From positions 4,171,501 to 4,235,500 of the forward strand of contig OW203985.1 in the NCBI GenBank assembly GCA_934047225.1: DNA of 64,000 nt, in the 5' to 3' direction. The DNA is from Ypsolopha sequella. Lineage: Eukaryota > Arthropoda > Insecta > Lepidoptera > Ypsolophidae. The first letter of the stretch is position 1. The number at the start of each line of letters is the position of its first letter. Position numbers and translations under genes: made by a program. Below are positions 22,797 through 33,185 of this stretch, in pieces. The notes below the pieces were generated by a model. It had not been told where the DNA came from. It saw only the letters and a list, made by a program, of their open reading frames with translations, and made no database searches.

Positions 22797-23574
22797 ATTA
22801 AGGGGAACGAAAATACAAACAGAAATAAAATGTCAGCTTTCGGATGATTTTGTTGCAGTAATTAGGTTACGTATAGCCATAAAAAAAATATATGTTTTTG
22901 GTTGAACTTTAAGGTATTCATTTTCCACAAACCACGTTAATCGATTCATATTTGTACTGTCAATGAATTTTTTTGTAACCCTCTGTTTTATACTTCTTAT
23001 CGATTTTGTTTCAGGTATCGCTTTCGCGATTTTGTTGGTTTTTTTTTAATAAAATTAGTGTGAATGATATCTATTCATTTTCCAAATACCGCGTTATTCG
23101 GGTCAAAAAAAGCACCCTCTTTTTCCAAAAATACGTAAATCCACTGGTGCAGTCGGCGGCAGCAAGATATTGTCAGTCTACGCCTAGCGTTGGCGCACGT
23201 AAGACGTGTAACCTGTGCCTTTTTTTGCTAGCTATGATTATCTCCCAAAACTACTTCAAAACACATTGAAATTAATTTTATAAACTAATATTTCGAGAAG
23301 CATCATATTCCTGCCGTTAAAAACTCAACAAAATATGCGTATGTGTGATTTAGCTACATCGTGCCATAGTCATAACAACAAAACTGAATGAATTTGGAAT
23401 TAATTCATACTTTTATGCGGGAAAATAAATGTTACTCTAAAAGAACAATTTTTAATTTACTTATACTTACTGAGATCTGTATCAAAGGTCAATGACCTTT
23501 TCGTGAAATTGCCCTCTAGTATTGGCTCACCATTTCAGGTCCAATAAGTGAAGTTTTTTGCAAATTATATAGGT

Positions 23575-24150
23575 ACACTTACTTGGGATAAATCGCCAAG
23601 TATTTAAAATATAGAAATTTATTTTGAAGTATTTACAGTGCATTGCAAAATTATTAGATCGTAGATAACCCCGTCGGTACATGTTCAGGTCCCGTTACGC
23701 AAAATGAAAAAAAAACAAAACTCTTTTAGGATTAATTTGTTGTCCCTCTGTTTGTCTGTCTGTCCGTTTGTCTAGACAATTTTTTCTGGGTAAAATTAAT
23801 AAATACCAATATTAACGGCCCTCTACAGAGCTGTAAAAAATTACTTTTGACGTTTTTATGGCCTTTTATTTAATGTTTTTCATACAAATTTTCTCACTAT
23901 GAAAATATAGGGATGTACACTTGAGATAATATTTTGCATTTAAAAGTCAACACAGAAAGGAATTGTAGAACAAATAATGTAAAAAATATGAAAACCATGT
24001 TGTTCTATTCTAAAGGGAATAATTATCTGCTGTTCAATGTGGTGATAGCTTTGTTTATTTTTTTCCTTGAATTCTTTTTAACTAAGATAACAAATAGTTT
24101 AATACAATGTTTTCTTTAAGAGGTCCCTTTACCCCTGGATTTTTATTAAA
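23575..24150 (+). repeat. Palindrome internal block, copy 3 of 4
   Basis: Direct-orientation copy in the right arm. It starts ACTTGGGATAAATCGCCAAG and keeps the order of motifs in copy 1. Confidence 0.8.
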
Positions 24151-24864
24151 ATTCATACAATAGGTATAAACTGAATGTGAATTCTACAGCTTATTTTTTT
24201 CATATCTTTTTTCATGAGTATATTATAGTAACATCTAACTACGTATCTATACAGCCCAAAAGCAAAATTTGATAAAACACCATCATAATAGCTGTCAGTA
24301 TATCGTCAATATTGCCCCGTTTTTAGTCAAAGTTTAAGAAGTTTGTATATTTTTATCTATACTGGAAATAAAAAAGAGAGAAAACAGGCGTCGTAAATAT
24401 TAAGATAACTAAGTTTACACACTTTGCCATGTATAAACAGTTACCGTTTCATGGAAAACTGTTTTTTCCTGAAACCATTTCACAAATTCAATTTACTTAC
24501 TTTGAATATCTTGCCATCTTGCACTTCTTGATGAGAAATACAATTACAATTAGTAAAAATACAACTTTTAGCTAAGAAAATTTATAGTTAAAAGTCTGCT
24601 GTATGCATAAACATATTTTAATGATATTACAATAGTAATAAAATAATTGGCTTTTCCGTAGTCGTGATACCAGCAATAAATTCCTTAAATAGACTGATAT
24701 CACGCTTATGGAAAACCCAATTATTTTGAAGCTACCATAACATCATTAAAATATGTTTATGCATATAGCAAACTTTTAACAATAAATTGTCTTAGCTAAA
24801 AGTTGTACTTTACCGTTATAATTATTTCTTAATATTTTTTTACAAATCCGGAGAAATAAACCTT

Positions 24865-25290
24865 TAGGAAAACCTTGTATGAAAATATTTGTTATCTTAG
24901 TAACAAAGAAAAAAATTATAATAAACAAAGCTATCGCCACATTGAACAAACAGTTGATTATCCCTTCCCTTTAGAATAGAACGATATGGTTTTTATAATT
25001 TTACATTATTTGTTCTACAGTTCCTTTCTGTACTTTCTTTCAAATGCAAGATATTATGTCAAGTGTTGATCTCTATATTTTCACAAGGAGAAAAAAATTA
25101 AAAAAAACGTTAAAAACGTATTTTACAAGGCTGTAAATATTGGAATTTATTCATTTTACCCAGAAAAGTTGCCTAGGCAAACGGACACACAGACAAACAG
25201 AGGGACAACAAATTAATCCTAAGAGTTTTTTTTTTTTTTTCATTTTGCGTAATGGGACCTGAACATTTCAAACTATATTTGAAATACTTG
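24865..25290 (-). repeat. Palindrome internal block, copy 4 of 4 (interrupted)
   Basis: Inverted copy in the right arm. It breaks off at CTTGGCGATTT near 25289 where the LINE fragment starts, and its last bases (TATCCCAAGGGTAAAC) resume at 25989. Confidence 0.8.
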
Positions 25291-25988
25291 GCGATTTGTA
25301 TGCGATGATGTATATCCGAAATAAATGATTTATTATTATTATTATTATTTTTTTTTTATTCTTAATTTCTCTCTTTTTCTAAGAGGTAAAAGTGGCACGG
25401 ACCGAGGCCAAGTGCAGAGTAGTTTACATGAATAGGTATGTGTTCTGGGATGAGTTAGACTGTAGGAATTTTCTTGTGATACGACAGGTGTTCAGAATTA
25501 CAGCTTTTTGCAGGAGATAAATTGTATGAGTCGGGATATCCAAAGTATTTAAACTAGTCACAAGATTTTTAGGAATAACACCTGTAGTTGATATTACGAT
25601 AGGGACTATTTTAACAGTGTTTACACGCCATTGTGTTTTAATTTCCATAGCCAGATCTTTGTACTTGCTTATTTTTTCTGTGTGTGTCGATTGCAGATTG
25701 TGATTATTGGGTATCGCTATATCTATCAAGTAAACTGTGTTCGTTTGTTTGTCGTGAATGGTAATGTCCGGTCGGTTAAAATGTACTGTTTTATCTGTTA
25801 TGATTGTGCGGTCCCAGTATATTTTCAAAACGTTATTTTCGAGAATTTTTTCAGGTTTGTATTTATAATATGGGGTCTTTTGGTCTATAAATTTATTCTT
25901 GTATGCAAAGTGTTGGTGTAAAATAGAAGCAACTTGGTCATGCCGGTGCTTGAAGTCCGTTTGAACTATAGTTTTATTATTATTATTA
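25290..25988 (-). mobile_element. Dong/R4-like LINE fragment inserted in the palindrome's right arm, copy 3
   Basis: Bounded by (ATT)n at both sides (25328-25347 and 25973-25988), splitting the palindrome motif GCGATTTATCCC. It shares the 3' UTR phrase with copy 2 (CACGGACCGAGGCCAAGTGC on the plus strand). It is 5'-truncated within the endonuclease domain. Confidence 0.8.
25424..25987 (-). pseudogene. LINE restriction-like endonuclease C-terminal domain
   Basis: An open frame of about 187 residues on the minus strand. In the LINE part it contains YYKYKPEKILENNVLKIYWD, then HFNRPDITIHDKQTNTVYLI followed by DIAIPNNHNL, EKISKYKDLAMEIKTQW, and VKIVPIVISTTGVIPKNL. RPDI...DIAIP gives the PD-(D/E)xK-type acidic residues of the C-terminal endonuclease of RLE-type LINEs (R2/R4/Dong group). 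The frame runs on upstream into palindrome sequence (MGHLFTLGIN...), so the apparent ATG is not the LINE's own. Reverse transcriptase is absent. No stop interrupts the fragment, so it is fairly young. Confidence 0.75.
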
Positions 25989-27612
25989 TTTATCCCAAGG
26001 GTAAACAGGTGTCCCAAAAGTCAACGCTTTCCTTTGGAAGGCTGATAGGCGAGCTCATGTCTCACCAAAATATCAAATTATGACCTCAACAAAAAGAAGA
26101 TAGTCTTCGAGTTGATGGTACTTTTATAAATTTGAAGTTTAACAACTTCGAATAGATTTTTGAGAGTCAAAGCTAACGAGTTCTAAATTCTAAGGATAAA
26201 ATTTTTGTTGCGCAACTCTGAATAGTCCTGCTATTGATAAAGTCAAAAATAAACCTTGAAATGCTATAAAATCAGGAAGAAAAAATAAAAACCCGATTTA
26301 TGAGCAATTTTTTGTAATCAGGTTAGTCCGACATCACACCCTGAAAAAAATGTACTCTGTTAGTTTGGCAAATTGTCTATAATAACGGCTCATCAAATAT
26401 GGTTTTTAAAATTATCTGGCAATTCCTGTGTATTACTTTTGAAAAAAAAGTTATTGCTATTTTACTACCAAAGGAGCTGCGTATTTTTTAAATAATTAGA
26501 ATTTAGAATGAAAGAATGGCGGGCAGTAAAGCTATTTGACGTGCATTAGAAATGCCATTTAACACGCGTTAGAGTGAGATAAATAGTGATGCTATTTAAA
26601 ATGAGTTGGAATGAGATAGTAACGCAGTTAAACGTAGTTAAATGAGAGAGATAGCGACATAATTGAGATAAGCTACAGTGAGATAGATAGTGACGTGGTG
26701 CATTCCTTCTGAAATTATTTGTTAGTTTCTGTAATAACAACTTTTATAACAATTTTTGTAAAGAAATAATTGGTCCAATTTATTTTCCCGCAAGTGTAAA
26801 ACTAGCTCAACGAGCGAAAAATATTTAAAGCACGGGTAATGGTGTTAATTAACCGTCACGATATTATTATGTATCTCTAAGGGAGTGTCTGAAATGTTCC
26901 GAGTGTCAACTGATAAATCAAACACTCAAAAAACCACTTTTAGCCGACCATAATAAATTTACGTCCCGACGTGATAGCAAGTAGGATCAATGCCGTGTGA
27001 CGATGATTGAAATACACTAATAAATTAGATAAAATAAAATACGTATTACTTTTGACCCCACCTCGTCCACTCTATTCACATAATTTTGCTATGGTAGGCG
27101 CGAGCTTTGAAACCGGGACGAATTTCCCCCCGCGCCCTATCGTAATGTTAGTAAGCCACGCCCGGAACTGGTTTTTGTTTTGGCTATGTCATACTCTTAA
27201 AGACCAGGAATTATTGATATGTTCCATGAACGAAAAAAACGTAGAAATATGATCGGCGCTGACAAATTACACAATGAAAACTGTGCTGGGCACCATGTTT
27301 AGTATGGCGACGGCTCCTATGCCTTTTCATGACAGACTTCCGCAAAGTAACGCATTTTTCAATAAATTTTAATTAGTTATCGTGTATCGTTTTTCTGATT
27401 TGAAACTGAATCTGATCAGATTTTATAGAATTTTAATGCCAGTGACATATTTTTGTGTAATATTTGACATATTTTTGTACTCAAATATATACAAAACACA
27501 AAAACAGTGCACTTTACGTTACAAATGTACCAAAAATCGTTCGATTTAAGTTTCATTTATCGTTCAACTTGTCACAATTAGTTTGAAAATGGAGAGCGTC
27601 ACACAACGAACT

Positions 27613-27781
27613 ACAACCCGGTCACATTATCTCGAGACCTTGCTGGAATGCGAACCACCCGCCCCGTTCTCCTTTCACCTCCCCGCGCTCGCCACGGCGC
27701 GTTGTTTTGCGCACCATATCTGAGCGCCGACGCGACGTGACGTCATCGACGCCAGGTCTCGAGATAATGTGACCGGGTTGT
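27613..27781. mobile_element. 169 bp MITE with perfect 28 bp terminal inverted repeats
   Basis: ACAACCCGGTCACATTATCT followed by CGAGACCT at 27613-27640 is the perfect complement of 27754-27781. If the ends are taken as CAACCC...GGGTTG, TA flanks both sides as a candidate 2 bp target duplication. The interior is GC- and CpG-rich (GCGCC, CGACGCGACGTGACGTCATC). Outside, AACGAACT (27605) and AGTTCGTT (27788) with nearby GTCAC/GTGAC make a second, outer inverted repeat. Confidence 0.85.
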
Positions 27782-28454
27782 AAACTAAGTTCGTTGGGGT
27801 CACACGTGTCATGCGTGGATAGGGTAAGTTATTTATTGGAATGCATTTAAATTTATGTCTGTAGACTAGTCGATCAACAAGTTGATACATGGACATCATT
27901 ATCGACTGTCACCGTTGCTCTCTCCCTGCACCTCATACTTACCCCGGCTCTCAATTAGGTTGTTTACCTATAAGCCTCCGCTGTACATCTGTCCGTCTGT
28001 CACTGCAGTCTACAGTTTCAGCTGTTATATAGGTAGCTAATTGAAATTTTCACAGAATACGTTTCTACTATGGCATTATATATACCTACTCTAAAATGCC
28101 TCTATTAAGGCAAATAATAAAATTAAAAATATCCTCATAAAAACTTCGAAAAAGTGGCATATATCTTAATAACATATTTTATTTTAGCTTCATAAAGACG
28201 ATAATACATAAAAGTTTTCAATTGTGTGTTTGCCCTGACGTTGCTATGGCAGTTAGCTATTAAACATATATTGTTCTTATTTACCATTATATTTTAAGGT
28301 TCGTTAGATTTATGTGTGATGGTCTTAATGCGCGAGACCGACTCGCACTAGGCCCATTTATTTTTCAATTAACCTGTTTAGTTCTCATCGCTAAAACGAT
28401 AGGTTTTAAAAAATAGCAGGCAACATTGTGGCACGAATCCATTTTATATGTAAA

Positions 28455-29222
28455 CTAGCTTCTGCCCGCGGCTTCGCCCGCGTGGCCTATAGGTTTTTTT
28501 TTTTTTTAGAAACAAACATTATAAGTGTTCTCACTCCCTCTGGGAATCAAGGTGTAGTGCTCGGGCGAGAAACGCGTTCTCCGTCCTCACATGCTCATTT
28601 TTCGGCCTCACCAGACTGCCAAACACGGGGACTCACCGATCAAAGTTTTTTCCAAAAGAGTGTCAAAATCCCATTAAAATCAGTTGACAAAAAATGACAA
28701 ATTTGAATACGGCAGCGTAATTGGCGATCCCGAATGCCCTATGAGTTTCATGCAAATCGGAATACTTTATTGGACCTGTCAAAAAACTGTCAAAACCTGA
28801 CAATTTTTTTTTTGGTCATGTAGCCCCAGCTTGACCGATTACTATAGTTGAAAACCGAACTCCCTTCGATTAGCTGTTCGGGAGATATGGTCGATCAAAT
28901 GTTTGGCAAATTTTTTTTTCGACTTTTTTTACCGTCATCTAGTTCTCGCCGAGCCCTTTTCTTAGAGTACCATGAACATGAGTCTAGCATCAGCTATTTG
29001 AGAGATACGGGCCTGTAAAGTTTGGCACTTTGGGCAGGTAGATCTCGTCAAGACCTTTACCTAGACACTCATCAACATGGGTCTAACTCTAGCCGTTTAG
29101 GAGATACAGGCCGTCAAAGTTTTGACATAAAAAAAAAACTTTTTTGGCACCCCGTGGTCCAACCCTTAGGGATGTACCACCTTCAGTTCCAAAGATATTT
29201 TGCTGGGATATTGATATATATA
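28455..29222 (-). mobile_element. Non-autonomous Helitron-like element (minus strand)
   Basis: Read on the minus strand, the 3' end is GCGGGCGAAGCCGCGGGCAG followed by AAGCTAG then T. This is the same hairpin-plus-CTAG terminus as at 4182 but better preserved. The candidate 5' terminus is TCTATATATATCAATATCCC near 29222. It is non-coding; a minor poly-T run lies next to the 3' end. The 5' limit is less certain than the 3' limit. Confidence 0.55.
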
Positions 29223-29365
29223 GATAGATAGATTGTGGATATATAGATAGCTAGACACCTCAAAAGGAAAAAGATGGAAGCCTAATAGGATCACGTCTTG
29301 TGTGGCTGTCTGTCTGTCCGTCTGTTACAGCCGATTTGCTCTGGCCCACATACTTTCAAGAATTT

Positions 29366-29790
29366 TCATGTCCACTATATTAAATATTAAAATCGATGCC
29401 ATTTTCGTAATAAACGTCCCAAAAAAACATAAACCCATACCCATATTGATATTTACACATTTCAACATTTACACCACATCGCACCCCAACAGGGGATGAT
29501 GGTATTTCACGTCCACTAGGTTAGATTTAGAAATCGTTGTTTTCGTAATCAGTGACCCGATAAACCATACAAACGATACCCATATTGGTTTTCAGACTTT
29601 GACACCCCATTTCCCCCTTTTATGGGTTGAATACTGGAAAAGCCTTTTTCACGTCCACCACGTTGGATTTTAAAATCGTTGTTGTTTTTGTTATCAATCA
29701 GCGACCCGATAAACCATACAAACGATACCCATATTGGTTTTCAGACTTTGTCACCCCATTTCCACCTTCTAGGGGTTGAATTCTGAAAAA
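29366..29790 (+). repeat. Tandem trimer of a ~140 bp unit
   Basis: Three consecutive units begin at about 29366, 29505 and 29650. Each has CA(C/T)GTCCAC, ATCG(T/A)TG or ATCGATG, the ...CGATACCCATATTGGTTTTC block (units 2 and 3 nearly identical, unit 1 diverged), CCCCATTT, and GGGTTGAAT or GGGGATGATG. It belongs to a larger lepidopteran repeat that continues to 30090. Confidence 0.7.
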
Positions 29791-30020
29791 ACCTGAAACA
29801 CATGTTTACTCATTTATAGATAGGAGTACTCCTGTGAAGTCTCGAATAAAATAGGTTAACTAATCTTGTTTCCCCATACAAACTTTGGACCCCCGTTTCA
29901 CCCCCTTAGGGGGTGAGTTTTGAAAAATCCTTTCTTAGTGGATGCCTAAACTATATAAGGTATCTATGTGCAAAATTTCAAGTCTCTAGAACCAGCGGTT
30001 TAGGCTGTGCGTTGATATAT

Positions 30021-30053
30021 CAGTCAGTCAGTCAGTCAGTCAGGCAGTCAGTC
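30021..30053 (+). repeat. (CAGT)n microsatellite
   Basis: Eight to nine CAGT units with one interruption (CAGG), followed by TTTGAATTTTATAATACAGA, which looks like the 3' end of the repeat that starts near 29290. Confidence 0.9.
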
Positions 30054-30173
30054 AAGACTTTGAATTTTATAATACAGATTGTTTCAATAACAATTCTAAA
30101 GGAGGTTTTTTATAACGATTGTATTATCTCAATCCCTGAAACCTAAGTAATTTATAACTTTAGATTATTATTA

Positions 30174-30336
30174 AAGCCAATTCTGAAGGCTTTAATTTTA
30201 GTTTTAGTGCTGTCAAAGCTTAAAATTTTCCAAAGAAATTTAGCTTTTAATCCTAAGTCTTAAGGAATATTTTGTATCGAAGAAAATTTAGTTTTGACAG
30301 CACTAAAACTAAAATTAAAGCCTTCAGAATCGGCTT
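30174..30336. mobile_element. 161 bp-family MITE, copy B
   Basis: Same termini as copy A at 2340 (AAGCCAATTCTGAAGGCTTT ... CCTTCAGAATCGGCTT). The inverted repeats extend to AGTGCTGTCAAA/TTTTGACAGCACT, longer and better preserved than in copy A. The interiors differ more than the termini. Confidence 0.87.
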
Positions 30337-30339
30337 TAC

Positions 30340-31265
30340 TTATAACTTAAACTTATTATTTTTAACTTAAACTATTATTTATAATATATTTAAATAAGAA
30401 TTATTGTATTAATTTTATAACAAATATTTTAGTTAACAAAATATTATAGTATAAGTATAAAATTATTTTTCTTTGTTAGTTAGGATTTGTAAAAGGCCCT
30501 AGAAAATGCTTTATAGCGAAACCGGTCGGGCATAATAAGGTTTACTGTATATGTGGATAAGTACAAGTGTTTTTTAAACAATGACTAAAATTATTGTTTA
30601 TAATTTAAACTTAAACTTAATAAAACCTAGCTATACTACATTAAAAAAAAAAACTTAAAATGATTTTTCTTAGAGAATTTGCAAAAATTTGTAAAAATCG
30701 TGTAAAGTTTCCTTGAAAATAATACAATTCAAGACCAAGTACAATTGTTTGCGTTGGTGTTTGTGAGGTGGCAGCGGAAACGTCTACGGTATAACAAAAG
30801 ACCAATTGAGACCTGCTTTCAAAGACCCACTATTTATTCTACCACATTGGGTTCCCTGCAGTGTGCATAGTGTTTCTTTAACAGAGATAGCTAGTGTCGT
30901 ATTGATGCGTCAACAATCGATAAAACTTTTTATGTTCATATTTTTGTAGTTATTCATAATTAAAATATGTGACACATGCATATGATTTGTCCCGCGATAC
31001 GCGACATATTTCAATATCTTTTCTTAGTCATTTTCACATATCGCGGGATAAATTGTAGGTAAGTAAGTGTACTTTTTATTTTATTTGATCGAACGGGTTT
31101 CCTACCGCATCGTAATAGTTTTCTAGTACATAACTTGAAAGTCCTTACCCGAGTATTGAACGATCATTCTCAGTCTACTGAGACTTTTTTCTCATTAGAT
31201 CCAGTCTTCAAATGGTGGATCTATTGAGACAATTTTTCTCAATTTATCCATATGGATCCATATAT
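30340..31265. other. AT-rich interval with one small palindrome
   Basis: No gene seen. TTGTCCCGCGATA (30988-31000) and TATCGCGGGATAAA (31039-31052) are inverted copies around a TATT-rich loop. Confidence 0.55.
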
Positions 31266-31270
31266 GACCT

Positions 31271-32049
31271 GACCGCCTCTGTGGCCGAGTGACCGCCTCA
31301 GTGACCGAGTGACCGCCTCAGTGGCTGAGTGAATGCCTCAGTGACCGAGTGACCACCTCAGTGGCCGAGTGAATGCCTCAGTTACCGAGTGACCACCTCA
31401 GTGGCCGAGTGAACGCCTCAGTGACCGAGTGACCGCCTCAGTGGCCGAGTAAATGCCTCAGTGACCGAGTGACCACCTCAGTGGCCGAGTGAATGCCTCA
31501 GTTACCGAGTGACCACCTCAGTGGCCGAGTGAACGCCTCAGTGGCCGAGTGACCACTTTAGTGACCTAGTGACCACCTCAGTGGCCGAGTGACCACCTCA
31601 GTGACCGAGTGACCGACTCAGTGTCCAAGTGACCGCCTCAGTGGCCGAGTGACCACTTTAGTGACCTAGTGACCACCTCAGTGACCGAGTGACCGACTCA
31701 GTGTCCAAGTGACCGCCTCAGTGGCCGAGTGACCACTTTAGTGACCTAGTGACCGCCTCAGTAGCCGAGTGACCACCTCAGTGACTGAATGACCACCTCA
31801 GTGGCCAAGTGACCACCTCAGTGGCCGAGTGACCACCTTAGTGGCCGAGTGACCACCTTAGTGGCTGAGCAACCGCCTCAGTGACCGAGTGACTACCTCA
31901 GTGACCAAGTGACCTCAGTAGCCGAGTGACCGCCTCAGTGGCCGAGTGACCGCCTTAGTGACCGAGTGACCGCCTCAGTGACCAAGTGACTGCCTCAGTA
32001 TCCGAGTGACCGCCTCAGTGACCGAGTGACCGCCTCAGTGGTCAAGTGG
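31271..32049 (+). repeat. 20 bp minisatellite, ~39 units
   Basis: Strict 20 bp period with consensus near GACCGCCTCAGTGGCCGAGT. Common variants are GACCACCTCA, GAATGCCTCA, GTTACCGAGT and GTGACCGAGT. Register is kept for about 640 bp, slips once near 31911, then continues. Longer-range repetition of about 100-120 bp is visible (e.g. 31381 vs 31501, and the GACTCAGTGTCCAAGT unit at 31616 and 31696). The last unit runs straight into the head of a tRNA-derived SINE at 32040. Confidence 0.95.
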
Positions 32050-32312
32050 TAAAGCGCTTACCCAGAGGTCCTGGTTGCACATTAATTTGTGGTCAGTCTG
32101 CGTGCTTCGGAAAACACGATAAGCTGTTTGTTTATTCGTGCCCGAAGTACGGGATAGGGCTGACCACCAATCACGTTTGGGACGTAATAATCGTTGGTGA
32201 AAAGCAGGTGTACCAAGTGTGGACTTTGACTTTCATTTCACAGTTCACACTTGGGAACACCTCTGACACCCCCTCGGGGATTCATGTCGTGACGATATTT
32301 GTATTTTTATGG
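32040..32312 (+). mobile_element. tRNA-derived SINE, most complete copy
   Basis: The head GTGGTCAAGTGGTAAAGCGC matches a tRNA A-box layout (TGG..AAGTGG), followed by AGGTCCTGGTTGCA at the B-box position. The body contains TCTGCGTGCTTCGGAAAACA, CGAAGTACGGGATAGGGCTG, CCACCAATCACG, GGGACGTAATAATCG and, at the 3' end, GGGAACACCTCTGACACCCC then TCATGTCGTGACGAT. Related copies are at 14860, 33010, 46437(-), 49060-49480 and 52430(-). Confidence 0.75.
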
Positions 32313-32483
32313 AAATTACTAAGTCTCCAATTTCATGGGATGACCAGATGAGGTAAATGGCAAACATTCCCGTCATTGTAACACCCACTTTACCTGCATA
32401 TGAAACCGACCACTCCAATCTATTAACAAGCGATTTACAATCAATGGTCCAAGTATTATACTTATATTAGATATGTATATTTT

Positions 32484-32585
32484 AAAGTGGTAGAGCTGAT
32501 GCCGTATGGCCGCCGCAATAGTCAAAACGTCTCGACCATTCATCCGAAGGTAGTGGTTTCAATCCCATAGGGGCATATTTTTGTT
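32484..32585 (+). mobile_element. tRNA-like SINE head
   Basis: GTGGTAGAGCTGATGCC resembles an A-box region, and GGTAGTGGTTTCAATCCCAT supplies a B-box (GGTTTCAATCC). There is no complete cloverleaf or acceptor stem, so it is read as a SINE or tRNA pseudogene. Confidence 0.5.
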
Positions 32586-33009
32586 ATGTAAGGATATTTC
32601 ACTATACAAAATGAGTTTCTCAGTTATTCTTCCATATTGCCTTTTTTGATGATATCTAAATAAGTTTGATGTGAAACGTTATTGGAATTCCCTGTTGTTC
32701 TTTTTCAAAACAATGTTTTAGAACAAGAAATACAAAGATCAGAAAACTCGTTCTAACGGGACTAAAACGCACTACTGTGGGTGTTACTTTCTAGTGATTC
32801 TATTTCAGTCGCAAATCTAATAACATGCAATTCTCGGAAACATTGTCTAGTTAATGATCCAAGTCATAAAATGTCCAAATACATCGATAACATTGAACAG
32901 GAACGGAAGTAGATACTAACTTATGGGCATTTACGACAAAAACAGCAACTTCTCTCTTGCGCTAAGGCAGGGTGTGTTGCTCTGAGCAAGACAACTAATT
33001 GCCACGCCC

Positions 33010-33185
33010 CTTCCAGTGCGGAGTTCATCCATCGATTCAGACCCGTGGGTTCATATTTATGTCTGAAGTACGGCGGCAAGGCTCACCATCCATCACGCAT
33101 CGCGATTTGTATACGAATGTGGACTGTAACCTGAATTGAACTACTCAGAAACACCTCGGAGATTTGCTTCGTGATGATGTATTTT
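33010..33185 (+). mobile_element. SINE copy
   Basis: It has GGGTTCATATTTATGTCTGA (degenerate B-box region), GAAGTACGGCGGCAAGGCTC, ACCATCCATCACGC, ACTCAGAAACACCTCGGAGA and TTCGTGATGATG, in the same order as the copy at 32040. Confidence 0.65.

Larger units (their letters stand above)
18628..27200. mobile_element. 8.6 kb TTAA-bounded giant nested palindrome, non-coding
   Basis: The first ~49 bp at 18628 (TTAAGAGTATGACATAGCCA...) are the exact reverse complement of the last ~49 bp ending at 27200. Complementarity then continues, with moderate divergence, through both arms to about 22415/22797, leaving a ~380 bp spacer. TTAA at both extremities could be the target duplication of a piggyBac-like transposition or part of the repeat. 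No transposase, reverse transcriptase or other long ORF belongs to it; the only coding remnant inside is a later LINE insertion at 25290-25988. Each arm contains further inverted copies of its own blocks. The class is unknown: possibly a giant MITE/foldback element, or an inverted duplication. Confidence 0.85.
22797..27200 (-). repeat. Right arm of the giant palindrome
   Basis: Inverted counterpart of 18628-22415. It is about 0.6-0.7 kb longer because of the LINE fragment at 25290-25988. Removing that insert restores near-equal arm lengths, which shows the palindrome formed before the LINE arrived. Confidence 0.85.

Noticed and set aside
31271..32049. CRISPR-like array
   Set aside because: Repeats are contiguous with no spacers, and the context is eukaryotic; it is a minisatellite.
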